In this document: positions 9,225-19,502 of the stretch, one piece after another
How the letters are laid out: each line of letters opens with the position of its first letter
Numbering within the stretch: the stretch's first letter is position 1
Source: Haplomitrium mnioides
Taxonomy: Eukaryota > Marchantiophyta > Haplomitriopsida > Calobryales
DNA: 29,745 bases
Reading direction: 5' to 3'
Assembly: GCA_049999725.1 (NCBI GenBank)
Contig: JBNGIS010037313.1
Coordinates: forward strand, 84,657-114,401
Translations under genes and position numbers: made by a program
Notes under the pieces: model-generated
Database searches by the model: none
What the model was told of the DNA's origin: nothing
Seen by the model: the letters and a program-made list of their open reading frames with translations, nothing else

Positions 9225-9445
9225 TCATTGCCTCTATGGATGTTGAGAAGGTTCCTCATGGTGAGGTGGGAGGGAGTTTGACGCATTAAGTACAAGACAC
9301 GATCATCATCTTGATTGATATTTAAAAGATTCCCTACAGTGAGGTGGGAGGGAGTTCAACCAATCAAGCTTAAGAGAAGGTTGTTGCCTCAATCAACGCT
9401 GAAAGGGTTCCTCTTAGTGAGCTAGGAGGGAGCTCAACAGATCAA
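9225..9445 (+). repeat. Three 78-bp in-frame tandem repeats in the gag-pro linker
   Basis: GTGAGGTGGGAGGGAGTT (9261) recurs at 9339 as GTGAGGTGGGAGGGAGTT and at 9417 as GTGAGCTAGGAGGGAGCT, 78 bp apart. In one frame each unit encodes a 26-residue repeat around V(A)SI(N)AE(K)VP.(S)EVGGS. The period is a multiple of three and the glycine-rich core is kept, so expansion took place while the region was coding. Confidence 0.65.
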
Positions 9446-9639
9446 GGAGTGGACTTTTTGGCTTATGAGAGGATACAAGCTAGGGTTGTCAAGGAGACGC
9501 TGGGATCTAAACTCACAATAAGTCAAGAGAAGTGTCATAATATAAACATGACAAAGAAATCGAGCAAACTAAGTAGGAGACTAGGGATGGAAGATTTCTA
9601 TATATCAAAACACACAAAAAAAACAACTTGGTAGAAGAT

Positions 9640-10165
9640 ATTAGAAGCTTGCAAGCCAATATCATGGTGGGACAATTGGTAGAAATAAATCCTACCTTAC
9701 CAAAGGAGAAACGTGAAACTTTGAGCACCAAACGACATCCAAGAAAGAAGAATATGTCAACCAACAACTACTACGTGAATGCAATGGATACAAAAGTATG
9801 TGCAAGAGCCCAAAAAATTGATGTTATATGCAAGGGTTTGTAGTTGCAAATGTGTTGCTAGAAAGAGGTTGGACTATGAATGCTATGCCCGAGAACTAAC
9901 GAGAAGATGGGAATGAAGCTAGTGAGACCATCAAGGTTTATAGTTGGCATAGCAAACAAGTCATAAGTGCACCTACTTGGGGTAATTGAAAAGGTATCAA
10001 TTTTGGTAATGGGTATTATAATTTCATTGGATTTTCAAGTTCTTAAAGAAGTACATTACGATATGTGGCTTGGAAGGTCGTGGTTGACAAGTGTGAGAAA
10101 CACCTACAAAAAGCACAAGAATTACACTACAATTGGGCCCAAAGGTCAGAGTGAGAGTACCAGTG
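9640..10165 (+). pseudogene. Retropepsin-like protease remnant of element C
   Basis: QANIMVGQLVEINPTLPKEK opens the region. RPSRFIVGIANKS, a LLGVIEKVSILVMGI strand set, VLKEVHYDMWLGRSWLTSV and a basic stretch follow. The last block is the G-R-P-W-L segment that closes retropepsin domains in a group of plant gypsy elements, here GRSWL. The expected active-site triad before NAMPEN reads LERGW (near 9862), so the catalytic Asp is absent. Stops and frameshifts are present. Confidence 0.6.
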
Positions 10166-10562
10166 GATGGCGGTAGAGATGAGACTAGTAGCTTGGGAAG
10201 AGAAGCTACATAATATCTCTATGAATGAGTATGATAGTGAAAGTTTTGAAGTAGATACCAATATGAAGGACTAATGCGATGTGGAACCTTACCTACCAAG
10301 AATGTGTGTATTAGAGGTAAGACTAAGGATCTGTAGAAAAGAGCCTTGAGTATTTGATCATGGTTCACGATGAAGCGCTACAAGAGGAATCACAAGAAAC
10401 ATCTATGTGGTATTTTTTTGTGAAAATGTATATTCTTGGAATACATATGACTTTTTTAACATCAAGATGTTATAAAAGTGTGAAAGGCAACTATTTTATG
10501 CATATAAGTAAGACACTATGCAGGCAGAGTGAAACCTTATGAGGGGATAAAATGTGAAGGCA
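10166..10562. other. Element C: protease-to-LTR segment with polypurine tract
   Basis: No reverse transcriptase or integrase is recognised here. The last 20 bases before the 3' LTR, GAGGGGATAAAATGTGAAGG (10540-10559), are purine-rich and in the right place for a plus-strand polypurine primer. The absence of pol between protease and LTR shows that this copy is pol-less. Confidence 0.5.
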
Positions 10563-11734
10563 TGAGCAAGATATTTGGCTCCTTTTATGTATTGAAATTG
10601 ATTGCACAATGTTTGTGGTGTTGGGATGATGGTAGAGATGATTTAGATGTCATTAGAGGAAATGTGGATTTTTTTTGTTTTTCAACAAAATCTATACAAA
10701 GCAAAATGTGCTCTTATTTTTTGCATATTGGTATTTCAAAGGAAAAACATTTATGCCAAATGTCATTTGTGATAGTTTACATAAGTGAAAAATAATTTAT
10801 GTCAAACATCTATTGTAAATCAGGAGCTAAAACTGATCAAAGGTAAAACATCACTCGGCATAAAAGTCAAAACAGATAGTATCTAGATAAAAGAATAGGA
10901 AAATATTATTTTGTGGTAGAAAGCAATTTTTATAAGATTTTTAACAAGGTATAGTACATGCAATTTGGATTAGTACTAAGGGTTTTAGAGAGATTCTTCT
11001 AGAAGGCACTAAAGAGGAGAAAAGACAAGAAAATTTACTTTAATCTTTGACTTGCTCTTCAAAAGAATCTTAAAATATGATAGTAGTCTTGCATTTAAGG
11101 GCAAATAAAAGGGAATAGCTGACTAGGTGAGATGCTTGGTCAAGGCAAACTCCAAATGATAAGCATCTTAAAACAAAAACTCCAAATGAGAAGCTTCCTC
11201 AGAAAAGACAAAGATAATTTAGTAGATATTAAAGGAGGTATCTTAGAATATGAAATTGAAAGACTAGCTTTTACCTAGGGTAAAAGAGTGTCTAGGTTTT
11301 ACTAATAGCAATTAGCTAGACTAGTATATAAAGAGGGAGAAGAGATCGTTTGGGAGGCTTGAGCTTAAACTTTCATTTTCACACTTGGAGAGCTCCATCC
11401 TGGAGAGACCATTGAATAATTGCTTGGAGGAGCTTTTGGAAGAGCTACTAAAGAGAATCATTGGAAGACAAGCACTTGAGAAGGGGCTTCCAAAAGAGTG
11501 AGGAGTTTGTTGAGAATGAAAAATGGTGAGAGCATAAGAGTGTTGAGAGATTTTTGAAGTAAAGAGTTTGACATTATGCAAGAGATTTTTTCTTGAGTAT
11601 TTTTTGTATGTTCATTCTATAGGAATTGTTTGGTTTTGATGTGTGCAATCGCCATTCTATTCCCCTCTCATTTTAAATGTGCACTCAACATCAAAGTCAC
11701 ATGAGGAGAAACTGATGAAACGAGTAGATTTACA
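10563..11734 (+). repeat. 3' LTR of element C
   Basis: The repeat begins TGAGCAAGATATTTGG and ends GTAGATTTACA. It pairs with 6584-7790 over its whole length. The TATA box TAGTATATAAAG (11322-11333) is conserved at the same place as in the 5' LTR. Differences between the two LTRs are frequent and include indels. Confidence 0.8.
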
Positions 11735-12935
11735 AAACAATCAAATGATTTTTTTTCCAAGACTTTGATTGTAATGTGATGAAAAAATTGTATCTAATGT
11801 TTCATGCTCACAATCCATACAAACAACTATATGAAGACGTCTATCAAAGAATGGAAAATAGGCCAACAATTGATTTAGAGCTCTATACAATATCATTGCA
11901 GTCTCAAGATTTTTGTAGGTTCAACATGCCAATTGTAGATGAGGTCAACAAAATTTTGATCAGTAATGGTTATGATGGTAGTCCTTTTGACCAATACATT
12001 ACTGCCAAGTAAACAAATGGTTCCTTACAACACATATTTGCTCTTCACTCTACATATTGGCTGCTTTACTATGCTTTTTTGTTTCCCAATGAGTGCTATG
12101 GTTGGTCAATAAACATCTCACAAGAAAGGTCTGAATTTGATGGTGAACAATTCCACAACAATGACCTACATATAGTGAGAGAGAGCTGGATCCAAACATT
12201 TAACTTAGGTGGAGTATTATGCGCATATGTTGCACATTTGAAATCTAGGTGAAAACTTATATTTTGTTGGTCATCTATTACAACACTACATAGTAGATGC
12301 ATGGGCATACCTGGAGCAAAACATATTGATTTTTTTTGTGGAAATCAAGCTAGCATTTGATGTGACATGTACTCCTAGGTGATGGACACTTTGAACGCCA
12401 AAGAAAATGATGCACGACAAATAGACCAAAGATCGATTTTACCATTTTTTATTTTTGAGAGGCTCTTGCTAGTTGAGCCAACTATATCAAGATATTATTA
12501 TTATTGTGTGGCAATACAAGCACCTTGATCTTTTCATTGCATTTACTTGCAATTGAAAATGGTGTGAATTGATGCCAAACTTGAATGAGGATAAAAATTG
12601 TAAGATGAGTAAGAATTGACGATGCATGTATTCAGTTTGAAGTTTTAAGAACTTGTGAAGGACGTGAAGAACTGGAAACTCTTTAGCTCACTCTAAGGCT
12701 TCACAACAATTATTGAGTTTCAGAAGTGTGGACTCCTTCACAGACACATAGTGCTTATCCTCAATGATCAGTCCAAAATTTGAAGCACTCATCATATTAA
12801 CTTTTCAGTTTGAGCTGAAATCCTAGATCATGTTGCACATCTCGATGTTTATCTACTATGACATACTTGATATTACATGGTCCTTGCGGTGTGGATTATC
12901 CCAATGCGCTATGCATGGTGGTCGGTAGATAGTCA
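11735..12935 (+). pseudogene. Helitron Rep/helicase protein, central part with HUH region (pseudogene)
   Basis: A clean frame (11776-12012) has LMFHAHNPYKQLYEDVYQRM and CRFNMPIVDEVNKIL. Then, across frameshifts, come YGWSINI, GHLLQHYIVDAWAYLEQN, LDLFIAFTCN-x-KWCEL (about 12517-12570), IIEFQKCGLLHRHIVLIL (about 12708-12770), AEIPD and a LHGPCGVDYPNALCM block (about 12875-12920). This is the order of plant Helitron Rep proteins: H-N-P, R-Y-N-x-P-x-x-x-E, G-x-L-x-Q-x-Y-x-V-D-x-W-A, D-L-F-I-T-F-T-C-N, I-E-F-Q-K-R-G-L-P-H-x-H, H-G-P-C-G. The HUH motif reads H-R-H, with Arg at the hydrophobic position. The helicase domain is not seen. It continues the part at 6106-6583. Confidence 0.82.
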
Positions 12936-12945
12936 AAGCAATGTT

Positions 12946-13710
12946 CTAGTGGCTTTGTTTAGGAGACATGTGCAAATCACGGCGGGTATTTGATAGATTC
13001 ATTGAAATGTTGAATGATTGACACTCTTTGGTAGAATCATTTCCAGAACCATCGTTTGAAGGTTCCTCAAAATGATTTTGATTTGTAGAAAATTTCTCAA
13101 TCTCATTTAGTGGTCCAACTTCATTAGATATCACTCGTTATTTGAGTGATACCATTGGTGATAGCAAATCATCTCTAAAATTGAAACAATCATCTGATTA
13201 TATGATTTTTGTGTTCTCAACAAACAGATTTGGATCTTTAACATCGTTGTCATCACTTGATGAGAATGAAAAAAGGTCCACAATCATATGGAAATTCATT
13301 GATCACTTGACCGACATTAAAGATTTAATGTGTGCATAAGGTTGAGTCTTGGATCCTAAGCGCACATTAGTTTCCCTCTTTGATCTTTTGCAAATATGTT
13401 GTTCACTTCTTGTTCCTATGTATGTGTTGGGTTTACTCCTTGACCCTATGTGTACATAAGATTCAATCCCTGATCCAATGCAAGCAAAAGATTCAATTGC
13501 TCAATCTTCCTTTGTCGACGTATCTAGTTCAACAACTGCCATTTTTTCCAAAATACTCCCCATCACACTTGACGCCTTAGGTATTCCAATGCTTACCTTT
13601 TTAGAACATAGGTTTGAAACCATGTCATGCTGTCGACCAAAATTAACACTTTTCTTCAAACATGAATTGTGAAGTTCTATTCTCTTCTTACATTTGAAAA
13701 CTCCAACCAT
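12946..13710 (-). pseudogene. Minus-strand degenerate ORF with ten-residue repeats
   Basis: From 13710 down to 12946 one minus-strand frame runs for 255 codons with no frameshift and only a few in-frame stops (first TGA at 13503-13501). It begins MVGVFKCKKRIELHNSCLKK. It holds six 10-residue repeats over 13331-13510, such as SFACIGSGIE, SYVHIGSRSK and PNTYIGTRSE. It then has a Ser/Asp-rich part (LFSFSSSDDNDVKDPN) and an acidic, Asn/Glu-rich C-terminus (HFEEPSNDGSGNDSTKECQS). I recognise no family. The kept frame argues for a former coding sequence; the shorter + strand frames opposite it are probably shadows. Confidence 0.5.
13331..13510. repeat. Six 30-bp tandem repeats inside the minus-strand ORF
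   Basis: The units are exactly 30 bp long: 13331, 13361, 13391, 13421, 13451, 13481. The clearest is TGTACATAAGATTCAATCCC followed by TGATCCAATG (13451-13480). Units have diverged strongly, but no indel has broken the 30-bp phase, which equals ten codons on the minus strand. Confidence 0.75.
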
Positions 13711-13995
13711 TAGAAAATAAGAAATTTCAGAAAATTATTTTAACAAATATTCTTAATTCCTAGTGGTGTACCAAAAAAATGTGTTTTTTAAGACAATTTC
13801 ACAAAACAACAAAATTGTAAAATTTTTGTGAAGGAAATTAAAAAACAATTTGGAAAGACAAAAACAAGCGATGCTTTTGATGCTAACTGTTTTTTGGCAC
13901 CAAGAAAACATACATGTCAAGAGCTTTATGAGTTATTTTTTTGCTGGAAAATGCGTTTTTTGAAATTTGGGTATAAAAGTAGCCACAATGAAAAG
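13711..13995. other. AT-rich spacer with TATA-like element upstream of copy II
   Basis: The stretch has no homology to the sequence before copy I. TATAAAAGTAGCC (13972-13984) is a good TATA-like match about 180 bp upstream of the copy II ATG (14156). It could be the promoter acquired by copy II, or chance in an AT-rich area. Confidence 0.35.
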
Positions 13996-14155
13996 TTTCT
14001 TTCCATTGTCGCAAGTTCACTTTCTGATTTTTGTTTTCTTGTCATGATTGTTTTTGCATTTTCTTGTGATTTGGCTATTTCTACCTTTCGCTCTTGGTGA
14101 ACGTTTTTTCGTACAAATTTTCCCCTCATTTTTAGTATTTCACACTTTGGAGAAA

Positions 14156-14515
14156 ATGGCAAAATGGGAAAATGTTCCCAAACAAGCTCAAGCAAAGCCT
14201 TGTTGGTATTTGGATGCTTTGAAATTTCTTCAGCCACAAAAACTAGCCTACAAATGGAAAGTTTGTTGTGGAACCACAAAAGATATGACCATCACTTTTA
14301 TATTTTTCATGAGAAAGGTGAAAAATTCAACATTGGTCTTTTGGTCCAAATTATTATGATTCAAGATGGGCACAAGGGCCACATGGGGAACCATTTGTGT
14401 AGTTAGAGATATCAATTACACTCTTCAAGGCGTATTCAAAGAGAGTTTGCTTCAACGAAATGAAGCCAAGAGATATCTTCATCAAAGGTCTCCAATGGCT
14501 TTCAACGACGGCGAG
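14156..14515 (+). pseudogene. Copy II exon 1
   Basis: ATG at 14156 opens MAKWENVPKQAQAKPCWYLD and a long frame to 14359. The copy I match then moves to a second frame (HEKGEKFNIGLLVQIIMIQD) and a third (KESLLQRNEAKRYLHQRSP). The exon ends GGCGAG before GTAAG (14516). No known domain is recognised; conserved blocks are FLxPxKLAYKW and KGExFNxGxLVQ. Confidence 0.6.
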
Positions 14516-14976
14516 GTAAGACAAAGAAGAATTATTTTCAGTCATTAAAAGCTTTTTGTGGCAAAGCCTCGTTCCAATGTGCATTGGACTGTGAAGTCCA
14601 TGAACGCATGGACCGGGAGTCATGTATCGCAAGGATTTCAGAGTCCGAAAAAGAAAGGACTCCCTATCCCTTGGCGCAATAACTTCCGACTTCGTGCACG
14701 CTTGGACTCCTGAGCCTATGTCCACATGAATTCTCAAGTTTATGCATGCATGGACTTGAGAGTCTATACAAGCATAGAGTCTAGTTTTCCTTTAGACCTA
14801 GACTACCACCGGAAGCACTTTGAGTTTCTAATTGTACTTTCGACAAAATTTTGTATTAAGTCATTGACTATTTCTTGTTTTCAGTTTTTAGTTTTCTCAA
14901 TATTTGTCAGACTTCGTCAACGCTTACTTGGATGCAAGATAGATAGAAAGGGACTTCATCACATTTGCTCTTAGTT
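14516..14976. repeat. Copy II intron 1 with palindromic minisatellite
   Basis: The donor is GTAAG (14516) and the likely acceptor is the CTCTTAG ending at 14976. Palindromic units lie at 14575-14620 (GAAGTCCATGAACGCATGGA), 14734-14761 (CTCAAGT...ACTTGAG arms) and 14761-14785 (AGTCTATACAAGCATAGAGT). The matching intron of copy I has shrunk to a few bases or been lost. Confidence 0.6.
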
Positions 14977-15576
14977 TACAAAGTTTAAAATGTTGCAAGG
15001 CCTTCATGTGCAACAACTTGTGTCGCATCCAAACATGGAGACAATGACATTAGCAACAATAGGTGGACCTTTTGCTGCCAAGAAAAGAAGAGAGGTGGAG
15101 CAAATCGAGGCTCCAGTAAAAGAAGAAACAAGCCTCACTAAAGAAGAAGCATGTGCGCCCATTGCTTGTTGAGGAGGAGTCTGTTTGGTCCCCATCTCCA
15201 ACCATCTCTTCATTTGCGGCCCCTTCATCTTCTGCTCCTAGCAGCTCAAAGAAGGAAGTCAAACCGGAGCTAATGCAAGCTCCAACATCAACACAAAAGA
15301 GATCACACAAGAGACTCTAGACTTTTCAAGAAACGGAGGAGGTTGATCCTCAGACAGTGTCTCAAGAGGACAAAAACTCAAAAAGGGAGTGTGCAATCCA
15401 ATAGTGTAGAGTTCGGAACGAAACCATCACTATTCATTTGGCAAATTTGAAACTACTAAAACCTTGAATGAATAACAAGAGGCTAGTCGAGATTAGAAGG
15501 TTGAATAAAGTATTTGTTGAGCTTCTAGCATAGAGAATGCTCACCAACAAGCATGTGCATTCTTTTTCTTATTGTG
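14977..15576 (+). pseudogene. Copy II Lys/Glu/Ser-rich exon and start of ParB-like domain
   Basis: One frame reads FAAKKRREVEQIEAPVKEET, then across frame changes a Ser/Pro/Ala-rich low-complexity part (SPSPTISSFAAPSSSAPSSS) and a basic KKEVKPELMQAPTSTQKRSH. A more ordered segment follows at about 15405-15570: RVRNETITIHLANLKLLKP, a NNKRLVEIRRLNKVFVELLA helix-like stretch and MLTNKHVHS. The last piece aligns with MLTKKYAHI of copy I. The TIHLANLKLLKP-x-x-NNKR piece looks like the opening strand and N-x-R of ParB-type domains. The exon is cut at 15576 by the insertion. Confidence 0.5.
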
Positions 15577-15596
15577 TGTAGGCCGGGTTGGGCCTA
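15577..15596. repeat. Left terminus of insertion, with hairpin
   Basis: TAGGCC (15579-15584) and GGCCTA (15591-15596) form a 6-bp stem with loop GGGTTG directly inside the terminal TG. The right terminus (20094-20105) shares the inverted form with changes. Confidence 0.6.
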
Positions 15597-15599
15597 GGT

Positions 15600-18500
15600 T
15601 AAGCATAAAAACACCCAAGCGCCCCCTTTGCCTCGTCAATTTCTCTCAATTAGGGGATTCTTGGCCATGGAAGGGGCCTATTTAGTTCCAAACTTGGCTT
15701 ACCTCTACTGTCCCTTACACAGAAGGCTAGTTGGACCATAGGCTGTTTTATTGCATATTTTCTCTACCCGGAATGGGCACATTTTACAAGCCATGCTGAT
15801 GGCTGCCAAATCACAAAAGCTAATGTGTTACTAGAGTGGTACTTACTTTTCGCCACCCAGCCTGCAACCACCTAAGATTCCAATAAATCTCCGCTTGTCG
15901 TCGCACCTCACCTCCACCTCCAACAAAGTTCTGGACCCTGGCACAGCCTCACTAGAGGAATGGTCCTACTCCTCTCATCTGCTCCTTCACCAACCTGCAC
16001 AATCTCAATCACACTCACCCACTTGCAGTAGATAGTTTTCACCTCCGTCGTTCACAAGGCTTCACTTCTTCCTCCCCAACGAGGGAGGTGGTGCTCCCTA
16101 CCACCGGTCACCCACTCACCTTTGTCACCCCTCCTGATGTGCACTCCCCTTCCAAGGAGATGCCACCTCGCAGCTGGCTTGCAGCAATCAGGGAACCAAC
16201 TTGATGTTCAGTTGATGCACCTCCTTTGGATGATGTGCTCCTTTCAAGCTCACCCTTTGTGGCAAACAAGGGGAATCTTCTCCTCTACTTGGTTGCAGCT
16301 CCCAATTAACCCTCCACAACACTAAAAGATTGAGATTGAGACATGCTTACCTTGGTGGCCTGTGGATTCAGGTAGCTAAAGAAGTGGCAATTGCAGCCAA
16401 GTATCCATGTTGCATAGGCGAGTCCACCTCCAAAGAAACCTCACGCTTCTACGGAGTACACCTGCATCAGTCCAGGTCCCCTCTCCACTACAATCCCACG
16501 CTTTCTCGTGAATTCTCACCTCAACCCCTCCAAGGCTCCTCCTCTCTTGCTTACTCCCAGTGATGATCTTATCCCCACAATGAGGCTTCTCCCTCACTAT
16601 ACCTCCATGCTTCTAGCGCCAATTTCCTTGTGCCAGCTGGTACTTGAACTATGCGAAACCAATTTTCAGCACCCTTAATTCCTTGACTATCCCTGGAGCT
16701 CCCTTGTCACGCTCAGAAGTGGTCCAATGATCTTTTCAAACCAGCAACGCGAATCTCCTAGCATTCTCTTAATCCTTTGACTCCACCTCCAAGCACCCAT
16801 ATCAATTTCCAGCGAGGCCATTAGAGGCATTGGCCTCCCAACTCATGAATTTCGTGGTGGGGGGATTAAATTCCACCCCCTTTGTGTCTACCATAGCAAT
16901 GTACCCTCTTAATCAGCAATCCTTCGCTTGAATTTCCCCTCCAACAGTCACCCTTGGCATCTGCATGGGGTTGCAACGTAATGAACCACCTCTCTTGTCG
17001 TGTTGTTGCTCCCTCACATTTTTTGTTTAGTTGCCCTGTAGCTTGGTTCCTTCTTCCCTCCTATAACTTGCTAAGTCCCCTACTCCTTCCCCTCATTCTC
17101 GCTCTTTTTTTTGACAAGACTTGTGGAGGTACAATCAACGTGTGATAGTCGGCGGCTCAACTCATGGGGGTTGTATTCTCTTGGGTTCAGTGTCTTTCTT
17201 ATTTTGTGTGCCATGAGTTCTTTCCTTCTTTTGCAGGTGGATGTCTTCATGGCGTGCGAGTGATTCATGGTGCACCAACTGATTTCTTCCGCGGACGAGC
17301 GTGGCTTCTTCTTGTTTTTGCTTCGCGTCTCACTGGTTTTGGCTGCAACATTCTTGTTTGAGGAAGGGAGAAACCCTTCGCTAAGTCAAACGGTGGACTA
17401 AGCATGCCCCTGCGTCGCCCAAAGGTTTTAGGGCTCCCTAGTGCCTTTCCTTGCTCATTTTGTGTCTCCGCCACGACATGTTTCTTCCAATGCTCTCTAT
17501 GGTGCGCCAGCTAACGCCTCTGGTGTCATCTTTGACACTTTGCCACTCTGACGCGCAGGTGAAGGCCCACGCTTAATGTTTCTTTGAAGGTGCCCCCTTT
17601 CAAGGTTGCATTTTCCTTCCGTTCTTTTGTTCCTTGCCTTCCTGTTTTCCCCGCTTCATGGTGGTGTGGTGGGGTTCTTTGGTGGAGACGACCCTTTCTC
17701 TGCTCGATATGGCAACCTTGGCGGTCATGTAGTTCTTTGAGTGCTTGCGCTTCTCATTTGCTGGCCAAGCTGAGATCCCATGGTGCCCTTTGGCCCTCAG
17801 CCCGCCACTTCTCTTTCCGTGGTACGTGTGGTCTGTTGTTTGAACACTCGCTGCAGCTCAGCTGGAGGATGTGTCGAGGTTGTTTGATCCTTACCCCCCC
17901 CCTGCCAAGGCTCTACGAGTGCTAATTTTCTCGTGGCACTCTGCCATTGTGTTTCTAGGCCCTGCCTTTTTGCTTTAGTGTGGCCCTACTCATGGAATGG
18001 CAAGCCAAGTTGATTCAGAGAGTCTTCCCCCTAACTCTCATTTTCTTTTCCAGCTTCGTGATTTAAACCAGGGGTAAGTGGCCTCCCCTGTTCTCGTTGT
18101 CGCCTAGCTGCTTATTGACTCCCATTAGTATAAGTTGGCTCAGCCAGTTACCCTGCCCTTGGGTTTACTTGTGCTTGGACTCCCTTTGGGTATCGGCTCT
18201 GGCCTTGACGCTTGCATGTTTTGTTGGAGGTTCCTCAAAGTACCTGTGGATTCATCTCCCATGTTCAAGGAATTATTTGACCGCTGCCCTTTCTATTCAC
18301 GCCCTGGCCCTCCATGAGATTAGTCCACTGTCCTTCCTCAATTTCCTCCCTCCGGATGGCGATGCCTTCCCGGCAAGCCTGGCTGCAGAGGTGAGCCTAC
18401 TAAATCTTGTGACCCCCCCGATGGTGCTTCTCCCTCTATGGCTTTTGTGCTCTAATTGCTCGGTGGAGGTGCTCGATGGGTTCGATTTCAGCCTCTGGCC

Positions 18501-19020
18501 TTCATTCTTTGCTTTTTTGCAGCCTAGATGGCGCTCTCTTGGTCACCCCCCTTGGCAGGGTCTATGCTCAATGGCCTTCATGGGTCTATTTGGCTTGGAG
18601 TCACATTTGGGTTGAAAATTTGCTCGTTTCCCAGGCCATTGTCCTCATCAGGCAGGGTTTATTGGAGGGCAGTGTTTTAATCTGGCCTGCCTCCATCATC
18701 AGCTCCTTGCCTTCCTGCTCTCCTTTTTTCCTCTTTGCCCCCCTGATCTCACCTTGTTCTGCTCTGTACTTGTGCAGATTTTCCCCGAGCGGTGTGGCCA
18801 ATTCGCTTCAAGGGGTCCTGCTGTTTAGGTCCCTCGCCGGAGCTCCCATGAGGCTGCCGCCCTGATGGCCCATCTGGCCTCGTTCACTTCCTGTTCTGAC
18901 AATCCTATGTTCCCTTGTTTCTTTTCTATATTTTGCAATGAAGCATTTCTGGTTCTCCACCTCGTTATTTCCCCAGTGTTTTCTCCATCGGTGTGTAGGG
19001 AGATTGTTCCTCAGGTAGCA
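15600..19020. other. C/T-rich interior of the insertion, no gene supported
   Basis: Several + strand frames of 60-172 codons occur (longest 18097-18615). They are rich in Leu, Ser, Pro, Cys and Trp as expected from C/T-rich DNA, start at arbitrary ATGs, overlap in different frames and resemble no family. I therefore call no gene. Homopolymer C runs occur near 17894-17902. Confidence 0.55.
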
Positions 19021-19084
19021 ACACTCGAAAAGGAAAAAACAGAACCTCTCCGGAAAAAGAAAGAAAATAAATAATCGAAACGAA

Positions 19085-19220
19085 GGACCTGTTGAAAGGC
19101 AGGGGTGTATACTCCGTGGATCGATAGAATAAAAGCATTTTGGTTTACTCCTTAGGTCCCCTATATATAGGGTACATGGTAGTGACTAACCCTAGAATAG
19201 AGCTATCTCCTAACAGGACC
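19085..19220. mobile_element. Solo LTR, 126 bp, with GGACC target duplication
   Basis: The LTR spans 19090-19215 and starts TGTTGAAAGGCAG and ends ATCTCCTAACA. GGACC occurs at 19085-19089 and again at 19216-19220, a 5-bp target duplication. On the minus strand it starts TGTTAGGAGATAGCTCTATT. It contains CCCTATATATAGGG (19159-19172), a TATA-type core, in the layout of short Copia LTRs. I infer loss of the internal part by LTR-LTR recombination. Its lack of damage at ends and duplication suggests it is younger than the insertion around it. Confidence 0.8.
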
Positions 19221-19440
19221 CAGGAAATGAGAGGGAAGAAGGGAAGGAAAGAAGGAAACTAAGAAGAGAAATGAGGAGATGAGGAAAATGAAGACAGCAA
19301 CAAGGAAAGGGCTTGGAAAGGAAGAAGAGAAAAAAGGGAAATAATTCAGGTAAGTTCAGAAAAGAGTCAAAGAGGGCAGGCCGAAGGAATCCGCCGCGAC
19401 CAGGGAGAAAGAACAAACAGGGCCCGGAAAACTCCCTGAT
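19216..19440. repeat. Purine-rich stretch
   Basis: The + strand is dominated by GAA/GGA/AAG combinations such as GAGAGGGAAGAAGGGAAGGA. It abuts the solo LTR. Together with the purine-rich 19023-19085 part it marks a switch from pyrimidine-rich to purine-rich. It might contain a polypurine primer of the host element, but no 3' LTR start was found after it. Confidence 0.5.
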
Positions 19441-19502
19441 AGAGGTAGTCAAGAAAATCACCTACACCTTTAGAGGTAGTCAAGAAAATCACCTACACCT
19501 TT
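19441..19502. repeat. Perfect 31-bp tandem duplication
   Basis: The unit starting AGAGGTAGTCAAGAAAATCA (19441-19471) is repeated without change at 19472-19502. Identity of the two units implies a recent slippage or duplication. Confidence 0.9.

Larger units (their letters stand above)
6584..11734 (+). mobile_element. Ty3/gypsy-type LTR retrotransposon C (gag-pro, no intact RT)
   Basis: Two ~1.2-kb direct repeats (6584-7790 and 10563-11734) flank an internal region with, in order, a primer-binding-like site, a misplaced RT/RNase H fragment, gag, a repeat-bearing linker, a protease remnant and a purine-rich tract. The two LTRs align along their full length with many substitutions and small indels, so the insertion is old. 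No 5-bp target duplication is visible at the limits I chose. The element lies within the Helitron gene, whose homology stops at its left edge and resumes at its right edge. A full pol is missing, so it is a deletion derivative or a non-autonomous element. Confidence 0.8.

Noticed and set aside
13331-13510. Regular 30-bp repeats as a possible CRISPR-like array
   Set aside because: Units are contiguous with no spacers, are strongly diverged, and preserve a minus-strand reading frame in a plant-type sequence.
18097-18615. 172-codon + strand frame, the longest in the window, with a 129-codon frame overlapping it
   Set aside because: Composition follows C/T-rich DNA, the frames overlap each other, no motif or family is recognised, and no splice or promoter context is seen.
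18996-19020. TGTAGGGAGATTG as the start of a 3' LTR matching TGTAGGCCGGG at 15577
   Set aside because: Similarity ends after six bases and the following sequences do not align.
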